Below are positions 42,350-52,013 of a stretch of 59,326 nucleotides of DNA, piece after piece. The notes beneath the pieces were generated by a model. That model searched no databases and had not been told where the DNA came from. It saw nothing but the letters and a program-made list of their open reading frames with translations. The stretch spans positions 1 to 59,326 of the forward strand of contig QKEK01000186.1 in the NCBI GenBank assembly GCA_003251775.1, written 5' to 3'. The position numbers and the translations under genes were made by a program. Every line of letters begins with the position of its first letter. Position 1 is the stretch's first letter. The DNA is from Clostridia bacterium. GTDB taxonomy: Bacteria > Bacillota > Clostridia > DSM-8532 > SZUA-474.

Positions 42350-43963
42350 TTATAATGCACCTACCCTAACATCAGCACCATCATTATATAATGTGCATCT
42401 TGACAAATTTTCCTTCACATATAGAGATGCAGACCCTATAGAAGCCTTCACCCCAGGAAATATAGTCATAGCCGCTCTTATTTTCCCCTCTGAAACGCTT
42501 TTTAGCTTCTCCTCAATTTGTTGTATCTCTACTTTATGCTCAGCAATTTTACTTTCATAAAACGCTTTAGAGCGTATACTCTTTGCCAATAGCTCCTTCT
42601 TATCATCTGTTAATACACCAGCAGTCTCAAATTTTCTGAGAATTTCTATTGCTTGCATTGACTTTTTTACGCTTGGTTCCATTACCTTTAACTCATCTCT
42701 AAGCTGCTTATATCTATCTCTTAGTGTTGGATCTACTCCAACCTCCAGATTTGTTACGGTAGCCATAGGTGAACCAATAACCTTAGCTGACACTTCTTTT
42801 CCTACCTTAACATTACCGCCAACTAGAAGCCCTTTTTTTCCGCCAAGCTCCAAAATAGTACCGCACTTTATATCACTGTGCATAACTGCTTCTGCCTTAA
42901 TACTCCCCCTAGCAATTACTATGCTATTCTCAATATATTTTGATACTATGTCTCCGCCAGCTATTAAGGTTCCCTTACCTACACCATTCATACCCCTTCT
43001 GAGTATAATATCACCTTCTGCCTTTATTACTGCTCCCTCTACAACACCATGTACTTCAACATTTCCACCAGCCTCAATGGTAAAACCAGAGAGTACATTC
43101 CCCCTTACGGTAACATTACCAATAAAATTTATGTTTCCTGTTGAATTATCTACATCTGCTGGTACCTCAAAGCTAGAAAACACACTAACCTTACCATCAA
43201 GATATTGTATCTGACCATCAAGGTTTGAATAAAGTTCTGTTTCGTCCTGAGACAAATAAACATTTCTGCCTCTTTTAATTGTAGCAGGTTTACCATCCAA
43301 AGCCTGTATATCAATTCCTGCAACTGTTTTTCCTGGTTTTCCTGATTCAGGAGGCATAAGCTGGCAAAGCTTCTGATCCTTAGACACATTTTCTATATAA
43401 TCAAGCTCTCTGTAATTTACACTTCCATCCTCTAGTATTGTTGGCTTTCTGTCTTTATTGACATCTACGAAAAACTGTATAGTACCATTCTTTCCATTTT
43501 GTGCACTAATTCCTTCTGCGATACATACTGACTCGTTGTATACTGGATATTCTGCCATGGATTGAAGGACATCCTTTTTAACCCCAAATATTACACCACT
43601 TTGTTTAAGTGCTTGTATTAATTCCTGTATAGACAAGTCCTTTCCGCCTATTGGTGGATATATAGTCATAAAAGCCCTCATTTTATCCTCAGAAACACTT
43701 ATAGCAACAGTGGCATTTATCTTTTCTGGCGTTTGAGGAGGAGCAATTTTCTCAGCAACGCCCGACGCAGTTTTAACTACATATGAAATCACCTTTGCAT
43801 CAAAGCTTTTGATTTGTTTTTTTCTAATAGTATCAAGAACCTCACTCTCATCTACCATTTTACCTTTTCCTACAGGCTTTCTAACAACTAAATATACACC
43901 ATCCTCAAGATAATCCACCTCAAAATAGCCGTCATTTATATTTCTACCCATAATTGAGTCCAT
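42350..43963 (-). CDS. FapA family protein (DUF342)
   Basis: 537 residues. An N-terminal region (about 70-250) carries GKPGKTVAGIDIQAL and ELYSNLDGQI. A beta-helix follows (about 260-400, repeated GNV.V.G.V.. turns such as GNVTVRGNVLSGFTIEAGGN). The C-terminus is a coiled coil. FapA-type proteins sit in flagellar operons and, in Vibrio, relate to flagellar assembly; in Firmicutes the role is unclear. GGAGG is well placed before ATG 43963. It is 192 bp downstream of sigD. Confidence 0.88.
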   Translation of the reverse strand: MDSIMGRNINDGYFEVDYLEDGVYLVVRKPVGKGKMVDESEVLDTIRKKQIKSFDAKVISYVVKTASGVAEKIAPPQTPEKINATVAISVSEDKMRAFMTIYPPIGGKDLSIQELIQALKQSGVIFGVKKDVLQSMAEYPVYNESVCIAEGISAQNGKNGTIQFFVDVNKDRKPTILEDGSVNYRELDYIENVSKDQKLCQLMPPESGKPGKTVAGIDIQALDGKPATIKRGRNVYLSQDETELYSNLDGQIQYLDGKVSVFSSFEVPADVDNSTGNINFIGNVTVRGNVLSGFTIEAGGNVEVHGVVEGAVIKAEGDIILRRGMNGVGKGTLIAGGDIVSKYIENSIVIARGSIKAEAVMHSDIKCGTILELGGKKGLLVGGNVKVGKEVSAKVIGSPMATVTNLEVGVDPTLRDRYKQLRDELKVMEPSVKKSMQAIEILRKFETAGVLTDDKKELLAKSIRSKAFYESKIAEHKVEIQQIEEKLKSVSEGKIRAAMTIFPGVKASIGSASLYVKENLSRCTLYNDGADVRVGAL

Positions 43964-43999
43964 CCTATTTTACCTCCAAAACACTAGGCTTCACACTCA

Positions 44000-44043
44000 G
44001 TAAGCACTTTCATTACTATTAATGACAAATCATGATTGCTTAC
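44000..44043. other. Hairpin in the sigD-fapA spacer
   Basis: GTAAGCA (44000-44006) pairs with TGCTTAC (44037-44043), with an inner TCATTA / TAATGA pair. No T run follows, so it is more likely a processing or attenuating structure than a strong terminator. Confidence 0.45.
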
Positions 44044-44155
44044 CCCATGCAAAGCTTATATAAAATGATATCAATTCACTATACAAAACAGAGCAGAATA
44101 ACACTTCTGTAAATCATATATTATGTATATCGGCAAATTGCTATGTTTATTTAGT

Positions 44156-44926
44156 CTAACTAAGTATTATACTTCTATGACGATCCAGCTTACCCTTCAT
44201 ACGCATTATAGCCTTAGTATGAAGCTGCGAAATTCTTGACTCTGTTACCTTCATTATTGCACTTATCTCTTTTAAGGTCAATTCATCAAAGTAATAAAAA
44301 GAGATTACCATTCGCTCTTTCTCAGGTAGCTTGTCAATTGTATCTGCTAGTATATGCTTAATCTCATCTATTTCTAAGCTTCTTTCAGGTCTTCCAACTT
44401 CATCAGCGTCAGATAAATCCAGACCAACCTCGTAGTTCTGCTCGAGGTAATCCTCCAGTGATACGAAGGATGATAAATTCACCTCGCTTACAAGCTTATT
44501 AAGATCCGTTACGCTTATACCCAATCTTTCGGCTACCTGTTCATCATTAGCTACATGTCCTAGCTCAAGCTCTAGCTCAACATAAGCCTTTTCAATATCC
44601 TTACTCTTTTTTCTTAGGGATCTAGGCACCCAGTCCAGCTCCCTAATACTATCTATTATTGAACCACGTATTCTCAGAGAAGCGTATGTTTCAAACTTCA
44701 CACCTTTATCTATGTCAAATTTCTCAATAGCGTCAATTAAGCCAAATACACCGTATCCGACAAGATCATCATACTCAACATTTGATCCAAAATATATGCT
44801 TAGTCTCCCTGCTACGTATTTAATCAAATGAGAATACTCTACTATTAGAGCCTCCCTAATGCTAGGATCCCCTGACTGGCTGTATTTTTTCCACATCTCT
44901 TGCCTTTTGTTGTCATTAGACAGCAT
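44156..44926 (-). CDS. sigD: Flagellar sigma factor (SigD/FliA/WhiG type)
   Basis: Directs transcription of late flagellar and chemotaxis genes. 256 residues from ATG 44926 (GGGG 7 nt upstream; a GTG at 44944 has no site). Region 2 is VAGRLSIYFGSNVEYDDLVGYG... DAIEKFD, region 3 follows DWVPRSLRKKSKD, region 4 ends SRISQLHTKAIMRMK. No anti-sigma FlgM gene is in the window. Confidence 0.94.
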   Translation of the reverse strand: MLSNDNKRQEMWKKYSQSGDPSIREALIVEYSHLIKYVAGRLSIYFGSNVEYDDLVGYGVFGLIDAIEKFDIDKGVKFETYASLRIRGSIIDSIRELDWVPRSLRKKSKDIEKAYVELELELGHVANDEQVAERLGISVTDLNKLVSEVNLSSFVSLEDYLEQNYEVGLDLSDADEVGRPERSLEIDEIKHILADTIDKLPEKERMVISFYYFDELTLKEISAIMKVTESRISQLHTKAIMRMKGKLDRHRSIILS

Positions 44927-44946
44927 CTCTATCCCCCATTCCACTC

Positions 44947-45333
44947 TTATTTATCTAACTGCTGCCTGATGATCTTCGCTATTGGAATATCATCGTCAAA
45001 ATCATCTTCTACTCCTGCAACTGTATTATTGTCACCTACTGTATAGTCTATAGCCCCACCACGCTGTTCATCACTCTCTGCTTGAGCCATTTTTTCCTCT
45101 TCTAAAAGACGTGCACTTTCTTCTGCCTTTTTCTTTTCAATATCTTTTATCTGTTTTATCATTCCTATTATAGTATTTCTAAAAAACACTCCAATTATAT
45201 AAAAAATAATCATAGCCAATATCATTCTTATATAAATATCTTTATTAATTAATTTCTGACTATAACCTGACAAGCCACCTATGATTGACGCACATAACGC
45301 CATAAACATTGGTATTCGTTCTACATAGTTCAT
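44947..45333 (-). CDS. Two-helix membrane protein between cheD and sigD
   Basis: 128 residues: two hydrophobic helices (about 7-25 and 34-54), a short Lys/Glu-rich helix, then an acidic tail with VAGVEDDFDDDIPIAKIIRQQLDK. Genes of this layout occupy the same slot in other clostridial flagellar operons, but I do not recognise a function. Bacillus has swrB next to sigD, at the other side, and this is not clearly related. Confidence 0.7.
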   Translation of the reverse strand: MNYVERIPMFMALCASIIGGLSGYSQKLINKDIYIRMILAMIIFYIIGVFFRNTIIGMIKQIKDIEKKKAEESARLLEEEKMAQAESDEQRGGAIDYTVGDNNTVAGVEDDFDDDIPIAKIIRQQLDK

Positions 45334-45354
45334 TTTTCTCCCCCAAATACAAGC

Positions 45355-45840
45355 TTATATTTGTGACACACCATGACCTATCGTCTTTATGACTAACCGC
45401 CCGTCACAGGAGTAAAACTCTATTGTCCTACCGTAATTTCCACCAACATCCTCAGCTATTATTGGGATATTCAAGCTAATTAATTTTGCCCTGCTTGCTA
45501 ATATATTTCTCTCCCCAACTCTTATAATATCTGAGGAAGAGCTAAAAGAAAACATCTGAGCACCGCCCGCAAGCTTTGCAGTTATTCTTTTCCTGTCAGC
45601 TCCCAATTTTATCATATTATCTAATAATGTATCAACCGCTGTATCTGCAAACTTTGCCCTATTTTGATTATTCTTTGCCTGTTCACTTGAAGGTAGCATA
45701 ATATGTGCCATTCCTATAATTCTTTTAACAGAGTCATATAGCGAAATACCAACACATGAGCCTAATCCTAGCGTGATTAAAACCCCTGGATCTCTAGTAA
45801 CATTTAAGTCAGCCATCCCCACTTTGACTACATTCTCCAT
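45355..45840 (-). CDS. cheD: Chemoreceptor glutamine deamidase CheD
   Basis: Deamidates receptor glutamines and stimulates CheC. 161 residues. The catalytic set is Thr23, Cys29 (LGLGSCVGISLYD) and His46 (GMAHIMLP); the KLAGGAQMF motif follows. The ATG overlaps the cheC stop (TAATG). Confidence 0.95.
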   Translation of the reverse strand: MENVVKVGMADLNVTRDPGVLITLGLGSCVGISLYDSVKRIIGMAHIMLPSSEQAKNNQNRAKFADTAVDTLLDNMIKLGADRKRITAKLAGGAQMFSFSSSSDIIRVGERNILASRAKLISLNIPIIAEDVGGNYGRTIEFYSCDGRLVIKTIGHGVSQI

Positions 45841-46466
45841 TAGCTAATTACTCCTAGTGCCTTTAATAGTATCTCATATGACTCAACCTCTGGTATCAAA
45901 AAGAAATCTCCAACAACACTTGCATCATCCTCAATAAACTCTGTCTCTATATATAATACTGTATCTCCAGTTTTACCAAATTCAATTGCAGGTACACTTA
46001 GTATAGCTCCCGCCATATCTATAGCCAAAGCAGGCACCTGAGGGTAAATTTTTAGACCCGTAAGCGTAGACAATGATGACAAATATGAGCCAGCCAATAT
46101 GTTTCCTATCTCCTGTAACGCTGAAAGCTCCATCTCCGTAAACTCTTCAGCGGCTCCAGCTTGTCCGATTTGTCCCATTAGTATATAAACGAGATTTTTA
46201 GCAGCCTTCTGCTCTAAAACAAACATAATATTTCCAGATAGGTCTCCGTCAACACTGAGCATAATACCTATTACAGGTGTTTCAGCTCCTCCTAGCACCT
46301 CACTAATGTTTTTGAATTCTATTATCTTTGCTTTAGGAACATCCATGTCAATTTTCTTATTCATTATCTTTGCTAATGCTGTTGCTGCATTTCCAGCTCC
46401 TATGTTGCCAATTTCTCTTAAAACATCAATATACATGTTATCCAAATTATCCAACGATAAGCTCAT
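45840..46466 (-). CDS. cheC: CheY-P phosphatase CheC
   Basis: Hydrolyses CheY-phosphate. 208 residues with two active-site signatures: Glu18/Asn21 (LREIGNIGAGNAATAL) and Glu119/Asn122 (LQEIGNILAGSYLSS), so both half-sites look intact. Partner cheD follows directly. Confidence 0.94.
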   Translation of the reverse strand: MSLSLDNLDNMYIDVLREIGNIGAGNAATALAKIMNKKIDMDVPKAKIIEFKNISEVLGGAETPVIGIMLSVDGDLSGNIMFVLEQKAAKNLVYILMGQIGQAGAAEEFTEMELSALQEIGNILAGSYLSSLSTLTGLKIYPQVPALAIDMAGAILSVPAIEFGKTGDTVLYIETEFIEDDASVVGDFFLIPEVESYEILLKALGVIS

Positions 46467-46520
46467 ACTCTTTTATCTCCTTCTACTTACATCCCAACTA
46501 AAGCATATACTACCAGAGAA

Positions 46521-47009
46521 TTATTGTAGCACTATTTTTTCCAAATTCAGCAGAGTAATAATTCTATTCTCCAGCTTTCCTACTCCCATTAAATGCTCTG
46601 ATATTTTACTATTGGTAAAGCTACTTATTTTTTCAATATCATCCTCTGTTAATTGAATAACCTCTGCAACCGAATCCACAATTATTCCTACAGCACTATC
46701 CTCAATCTTGAATATTACTATTCTAGTGTCTTCACTATACTCCACTGAAGGTAAGTCAAATTTTTCTCTAAGACAAATAACTGGAATTACCTCACCACGA
46801 AGGTTTATGACACCCTTAATGTATGCTGGTGTTTTGGGAACACGGGCAATCCCCATTATCCTTTCTATAGTGGTTATCATTTTTATATCTACTCCATACT
46901 CTTCGTTTGCTACTCTGAAAACAACAAACTGTTTACTGTCATAATTAGTCGCTTCACTACGTTCATTATTTGTTGTCAAAGGTGAATTATCCATCGTATT
47001 TAATTCCAT
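46521..47009 (-). CDS. cheW: Chemotaxis adaptor CheW
   Basis: Links receptors to CheA. 162 residues, one CheW domain: FVVFRVANEEYGVDI, ...PAYIKGVINLRGEVIPVICLR. A polar 20-residue N-terminal extension precedes the domain. 16 bp after cheA. Confidence 0.94.
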   Translation of the reverse strand: MELNTMDNSPLTTNNERSEATNYDSKQFVVFRVANEEYGVDIKMITTIERIMGIARVPKTPAYIKGVINLRGEVIPVICLREKFDLPSVEYSEDTRIVIFKIEDSAVGIIVDSVAEVIQLTEDDIEKISSFTNSKISEHLMGVGKLENRIITLLNLEKIVLQ

Positions 47010-47025
47010 ATATTTTCCCTCCCCT

Positions 47026-49107
47026 TTATGCTAAAGAGTTTACATCTATAATTAGTGCTACATTACCATCTCCCAAAATCGTAGCCCCTGCTATACATTT
47101 AATGCCAGACAATATTTTTCCTAAGGATTTAATAACAGTCTCCTGCTGTCCAATCAAGCTATCAACAACAAAGCCAGATAGCTTATCCCCTTTTTTCACT
47201 ATTACTACAGTTAGCTGTTTTTTACCATTAGTCTCATCTCGATTTGGAACATCAAGGATTTTATCCAGTCTCACAATTGGTATAACCATGTTTCTAAGTA
47301 GCATAACCTCTTGCTTTTGTACCTGCTTTATATCCTCTTCATTAATATTAATAATCTCTTTTATAGAATTGAGAGGTATAGCATACTTTTCCTTTCCAAT
47401 TAGCACTAGAAGGGCTTGAATTATAGCTAGAGTTAGTGGGAGTCTTATGATAAATTTACTCCCTTTACCCATTTCTGTATCTACTTCAACTACACCACCC
47501 AGTGTTTCTATCTTAGTCTTAACTACATCAAGACCAACTCCTCTACCAGAAACATCAGTAATTTTATCTGCAGTGCTAAAGCTAGGCTTGAAAAGGTAGT
47601 CTATAATGTCCCTATCTGCTAAATTCTGTGCTATATCTTCACTTAGCAAGCCTCTTTCTACTATTTTATTCCTAACCTTTTCTACATTTATGCCTTGACC
47701 ATCATCCTCTACCTCTATAACAACATTATTTCCATCCTGATATGCTCTTAGGTAAATATGTCCAGTTTGAGATTTGCCTGCTTCTATCCTTGCCTTTTGT
47801 GATTCAAGACCATGATCTGCAGAGTTTCTCAATATGTGTATTAATGGATCACCAATCTCATCTATTACAGTCCTATCTAATTCAGTTTCTTCACCTGACA
47901 TAACTAGCTCTATGTCCTTATTTAAATCCTTTGATAAATCTCTTATAAGTCTTGGGAATCTGTTAAATACAGTTTCAACTGGCACCATTCTGACCTTCAT
48001 TACTGCGTCATGGAGATTCGTAGTTACTCTTTCCAGATACTCTAAAGACTCATTATACGTATTGGCTTTACTCATGCCATCTAAGTCCTCAAAGCCATTC
48101 TTTATAATAATTAATTCACTAACAAGATTCATCAATATATCTAATCTATCAATATCTACTCTGACTGTTTTGCCAGTTTTCTTACTTTTAGCAGTTGAAG
48201 CATCTATATTTTTAGGGGTTGTGGCATTTGATGTCTCTACTTTTATTTCATTTACCTTTACATCTGCCTGTGTCGGATTTTGTCCTGTTGATTCATGACT
48301 ATCACTAATAGATATTTGTTCAGCTATAACAGGCTTTATTACTACCTCATTTACCTCAGCAACTGAATTAAGCTCTTGTTCTAAAACTTTTTTTGCCTGC
48401 TCAGTTATAACTACGACGGTAAAGGAGAAATCAAACTTTTCATCCTCAATATCTTCTACTGAGGGAGAGGCCTTTATTATTTCAGAATACCTTTCCAGTA
48501 TTTGAAATATTATAAAGGCTCTAGCAGCCTTTAACAGGCAACCCTTATCAAGAATAATGTCTATTTTAAAAACATTCATCCCCTGTTCATTTGCCTTCTG
48601 AATAACATTTTTATCATATTCATTGTATTTAATTATTAGCTGACCAGCATCTTCTATTTGGGGAACAACCGTAGTGTTTGTTTCAGGTTTTATTACCGTA
48701 TTCTGTTTCGCCTCAGTTATTGGTTTACCTTCTGCTACAAGAGAGAGTGCATCTATTAGCTCCTTATAATCATCATCACCCTCATTTCCTGTATTCACAA
48801 TGTTCTCAACATAGTTTTCTAGTGCGTCCAGACATTTAAAAAGCAAATCCAGTGTCTCTGGTGTTATAAACAGCTTAGCACTCCTAAAACCATCTAATAC
48901 ATCCTCTAAATCATGAGTAAGAGTAGCCATTTTTGAATAACCCATAGTACCAGACATACCCTTTAAGGTATGGGCAACTCTAAACAGCTCATTTATCGTA
49001 CCAATATCATTAGTTTCTTTCTCTAATTGAAGCAAGCATTCATTCATTCTTTGCAAATGCTCTTTCGATTCTTCAATGAATATTTCCAAATATTGTCCCA
49101 TATCCAT
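47026..49107 (-). CDS. cheA: Chemotaxis histidine kinase CheA
   Basis: 693 residues in the usual five-domain order. The P1 Hpt domain has phospho-accepting His46 (RVAHTLKGMSG). A P2-like CheY/CheB-binding domain lies near 175-265, P3 dimerisation near 310-375, and the P4 ATPase follows (HILRNSADHGLE, EVEDDGQGI, GRGVGLDVVK). The P5 CheW-like domain forms the C-terminus. All key motifs are intact. Confidence 0.95.
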   Translation of the reverse strand: MDMGQYLEIFIEESKEHLQRMNECLLQLEKETNDIGTINELFRVAHTLKGMSGTMGYSKMATLTHDLEDVLDGFRSAKLFITPETLDLLFKCLDALENYVENIVNTGNEGDDDYKELIDALSLVAEGKPITEAKQNTVIKPETNTTVVPQIEDAGQLIIKYNEYDKNVIQKANEQGMNVFKIDIILDKGCLLKAARAFIIFQILERYSEIIKASPSVEDIEDEKFDFSFTVVVITEQAKKVLEQELNSVAEVNEVVIKPVIAEQISISDSHESTGQNPTQADVKVNEIKVETSNATTPKNIDASTAKSKKTGKTVRVDIDRLDILMNLVSELIIIKNGFEDLDGMSKANTYNESLEYLERVTTNLHDAVMKVRMVPVETVFNRFPRLIRDLSKDLNKDIELVMSGEETELDRTVIDEIGDPLIHILRNSADHGLESQKARIEAGKSQTGHIYLRAYQDGNNVVIEVEDDGQGINVEKVRNKIVERGLLSEDIAQNLADRDIIDYLFKPSFSTADKITDVSGRGVGLDVVKTKIETLGGVVEVDTEMGKGSKFIIRLPLTLAIIQALLVLIGKEKYAIPLNSIKEIININEEDIKQVQKQEVMLLRNMVIPIVRLDKILDVPNRDETNGKKQLTVVIVKKGDKLSGFVVDSLIGQQETVIKSLGKILSGIKCIAGATILGDGNVALIIDVNSLA

Positions 49108-49111
49108 ATCC

Positions 49112-50197
49112 TTACACCCCCATATATTTAAGTATGCTATTAGTAATGGCTTTCAGAGGAACCTGCTCATCAACAGCCCCTTTATTATGGGCTGCTCTAG
49201 GCATTCCGTACACAACACATGACTGCTCGTCCTGACCAATCACATATGCATTATTGTCCTTTTTTAGCTTGAGTAATCCGTTAGTTCCATCGCTCCCCAT
49301 ACCTGTCATTATCACTCCTATAATATTTTTTTGTCCTGTTTCAGAGAGTGATGTCATCATTTTATCTACACTAGGTCTATGTCCCGAAACTGAAGCAGAC
49401 TGATCTAATGAGATTATTATATCATTATTACTCTTTTTAAACAACATATGAAAATCACCAGGTGCAATATATGCTTGTCCTGGTCTTAAAATATCACCCT
49501 CTTCTGCTTCTTTAACAGAAATTGCACTCATCCCGTCCAGCCTACCTGCAAGTGATTTTGTAAATCCGGGTGGCATATGCTGTACTATTAACACTGCTGC
49601 CGGTATATCCTCTGGTAAAAAAGGAATTACACTTTGCAGGGCTTTGGGCCCTCCTGTAGATGTACCAATAGCAACTATATATTCAAGCTCCACCCTATTA
49701 ATACTAGTTTTTTGTTTAGTTATTTTTTTTGTTTTAGTAGCCTTATTTTCAAAAGATATATCTGTTTTTGTACCTCGCATATTTTTTGTTTTACTAGCTA
49801 CTATAACCTTTTCAATAATCTCCTTTTTCTTATCTATAGAAGAGATATCAAATAAATTCACTGGCTTTGTTATAAAATCAACTGCACCATCCTCCAGTGC
49901 TCTTATGGTTGCCTCTGTACCTTCAGAAGTTACACTGCTTAGCATAACCACTGGAAACTGTCCTATATTTACAAGCTCCTTCAGGCAATTTAAGCCATCC
50001 ATAACTGGCATTTCTACATCTAGTGTAATTACGTCAGGCATAAGCTCTTTGGATTTACTTACTGCCTCCAAGCCATTTTTCGCTGTACCAATAACAGACA
50101 CCCTTTTATCTTCATTCAAGATATCCGTTATAACCTTTCTCATAAAAGCAGAATCATCCACCACTAAAACCTTTATGTCTTTATTCATAAACTCCAT
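49112..50197 (-). CDS. cheB: Chemoreceptor methylesterase CheB
   Basis: 361 residues. The receiver domain (about 8-125) has Asp14, Asp15 and the phosphorylated Asp60 (VITLDVEMPVMDG). After a Lys-rich linker the methylesterase domain has the triad Ser180 (GTSTGG), His207 (QHMPP) and Asp303 (GMGSDG). It lies 4 nt after the PilZ gene. No cheR or cheY is in the window, so they must be elsewhere. Confidence 0.95.
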   Translation of the reverse strand: MEFMNKDIKVLVVDDSAFMRKVITDILNEDKRVSVIGTAKNGLEAVSKSKELMPDVITLDVEMPVMDGLNCLKELVNIGQFPVVMLSSVTSEGTEATIRALEDGAVDFITKPVNLFDISSIDKKKEIIEKVIVASKTKNMRGTKTDISFENKATKTKKITKQKTSINRVELEYIVAIGTSTGGPKALQSVIPFLPEDIPAAVLIVQHMPPGFTKSLAGRLDGMSAISVKEAEEGDILRPGQAYIAPGDFHMLFKKSNNDIIISLDQSASVSGHRPSVDKMMTSLSETGQKNIIGVIMTGMGSDGTNGLLKLKKDNNAYVIGQDEQSCVVYGMPRAAHNKGAVDEQVPLKAITNSILKYMGV

Positions 50198-50201
50198 ATA
50201 T

Positions 50202-50879
50202 CTAACTCATTCCTTTTTTTAACAAATTTCTTTGTTGTTCAAAAATATAAGTAATTAATTCTTCTCTATTTTTGTCATCAATTTTATAAAACTGGACTCC
50301 CACATCATATCGGATTTCACCTATATCTCTATTTGTAAGACATCTTACTATTCTACCTACAAAACTACATTGTCTGCTTCCTAGTTCAAGAATCCCCTCA
50401 ATAAGCTTTCCAAGATCATATTTTTCCTTAAGAAACATCTTAATCCCGCCACCACTAATATCACTTGTTACTGCCCCCAAAAACTCTCCTCTCTCATCTA
50501 TAGGTTGAGAAAAAGAGTCAAAAACTCTATATTTTATATTTACCATACATTCAAGTCTATAAAACGCTCTCCTTTGAATTTTTTTTAATTCACCTAGCCT
50601 CTCAGCTGTAAAAAGTGCAAGCTTATCCTTGTAGAAACGCTCCTTAGCAATAGCATTAAAAAAATACAAGTCTCCCTTATACCCAAAGTAAATCTTCAAT
50701 CTTGACTCCCTATGAATAGGAACTAGGTTGCCCTCTAGTATAGGTATATATAGCAAAATTTTATTATTACCATCTGCTACTCCAACAATCTGACTTACAA
50801 GTACAGGTCTTTCTATATCGCCATCAGCGTTTATCCTTTCTAATTCAACCTTTGTTCCAATCTTGAGTTCAGGCTCCAT
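50202..50879 (-). CDS. PilZ-domain flagellar brake protein (YcgR type)
   Basis: 225 residues. The N-terminal YcgR-like domain (about 1-95) is followed by a PilZ domain with the c-di-GMP signature: QRRAFYRLECM (RxxxR is degenerate: R-R-A-F-Y-R) and DISGGGIKMF. It probably slows motility when c-di-GMP is high. Its place in the flagellar operon is common in clostridia. Next to cheB. Confidence 0.88.
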   Translation of the reverse strand: MEPELKIGTKVELERINADGDIERPVLVSQIVGVADGNNKILLYIPILEGNLVPIHRESRLKIYFGYKGDLYFFNAIAKERFYKDKLALFTAERLGELKKIQRRAFYRLECMVNIKYRVFDSFSQPIDERGEFLGAVTSDISGGGIKMFLKEKYDLGKLIEGILELGSRQCSFVGRIVRCLTNRDIGEIRYDVGVQFYKIDDKNREELITYIFEQQRNLLKKGMS

Positions 50880-51021
50880 CTTAATTTAGCACTCCCCTAA
50901 ATTCAAATCCATACTTTTATATTGTTTTATACATTTATTTTCTAACCCCAAAAAGACATTTAATAGCCATTTGAGTAATAATCTTATTATAACATAATTA
51001 TACTTAAGTAAAACATCTAAA

Positions 51022-51045
51022 TTGATTTTTAGAATAAAAAATCAA
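51022..51045. other. Hairpin in the flhG-pilZ spacer
   Basis: TTGATTTTT (51022-51030) and AAAAATCAA (51037-51045) form a 9-bp stem with a 6-nt loop. It is the only long gap (175 bp) within the flhA-to-cheD block. TATAAT-like boxes on the minus strand around 50986-51002 hint at an internal promoter, but no -35 box fits well. Confidence 0.5.
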
Positions 51046-51054
51046 CTAAACCCT

Positions 51055-51963
51055 CTACTCCTTCCCCCAATATCCTATCATTCTATTGAAAAATGCCTTA
51101 ACACCCTTCCCCCTATTATCTTCCATTATCTCCTCCACCTGCATTAGTCTTTCTGCCAGTGTTTTTATCTGTTTTGTCGCCTCACTTTTTGGATAGCTTA
51201 AAAAAAACGGTTCCTGTAGCTTGACTGCCTTTACAACGCTATCATCATTAAGTATAAACCCAAGCTTTGTAAGCTTCAAGGACAAAAACTTTTCTGATAC
51301 CATAGATAGCTTGTTATATACATCATCAGCCTCTTTAGAAGTTTCAGCTCTATTAATAATAACCTTAATGTCCTTATGCTTATCACGATTTGACACTGTT
51401 TTTATCAAAGCATATGCATCAGTTATTGCTGTAGGCTCAGGAGTAGTAATGAGAATAACATCATCCGCCGCCATAACAAAGCTCATCACGTTTTCTGACA
51501 ACCCAGCACCTGTATCTATAATTATAAAATCGTATAGCTTATCCAATAACGCAAGATTCTTAATTAAACGCTCAAGCTGAAACCTATCTAGCTTAATTAA
51601 GTCTTCGACACCTGAGCCTCCGGATAAAAATTTAACACCATTTGGCCCATCTGTAAGAACCTCCAATATATTCTTATCATTATGTATAATATCTACTAGA
51701 GAATTCTTAGTAAATATACCAAAAAGAACATCAATATTAGCTAAACCAAAATCAACATCCAGTATAATAACCTTTTGACCCATTTGACTTAAGGCAATAG
51801 CTATATTAACCGAGATGTTTGTTTTCCCAACCCCACCCTTGCCGCTGGTTACTGTTAAAATCTTAGCATGCTTCTGGGATTGTTCATCATTATTGACAAG
51901 CTCTAGCTGCTTCATCTTTATATTCTCTATTTTTTCTCTTAGTCTTTCAGCCTGGTCTCTCAT
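51055..51963 (-). CDS. flhG: Flagellar number regulator FlhG (MinD/ParA ATPase)
   Basis: 302 residues. The N-terminus has DQAERLR, the motif by which FlhG stimulates the FlhF GTPase. The deviant Walker A GKGGVGKT and IILDVDFGLANID follow, then FIIIDTGAG (Walker B) and a C-terminal amphipathic helix. It controls flagellar number and placement with FlhF, encoded directly upstream. Confidence 0.94.
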   Translation of the reverse strand: MRDQAERLREKIENIKMKQLELVNNDEQSQKHAKILTVTSGKGGVGKTNISVNIAIALSQMGQKVIILDVDFGLANIDVLFGIFTKNSLVDIIHNDKNILEVLTDGPNGVKFLSGGSGVEDLIKLDRFQLERLIKNLALLDKLYDFIIIDTGAGLSENVMSFVMAADDVILITTPEPTAITDAYALIKTVSNRDKHKDIKVIINRAETSKEADDVYNKLSMVSEKFLSLKLTKLGFILNDDSVVKAVKLQEPFFLSYPKSEATKQIKTLAERLMQVEEIMEDNRGKGVKAFFNRMIGYWGKE

Positions 51964-52013
51964 TCAACCTTACCCCCATAGTTCTATTATCAAACTAAAG
52001 AAAACTATTACCT

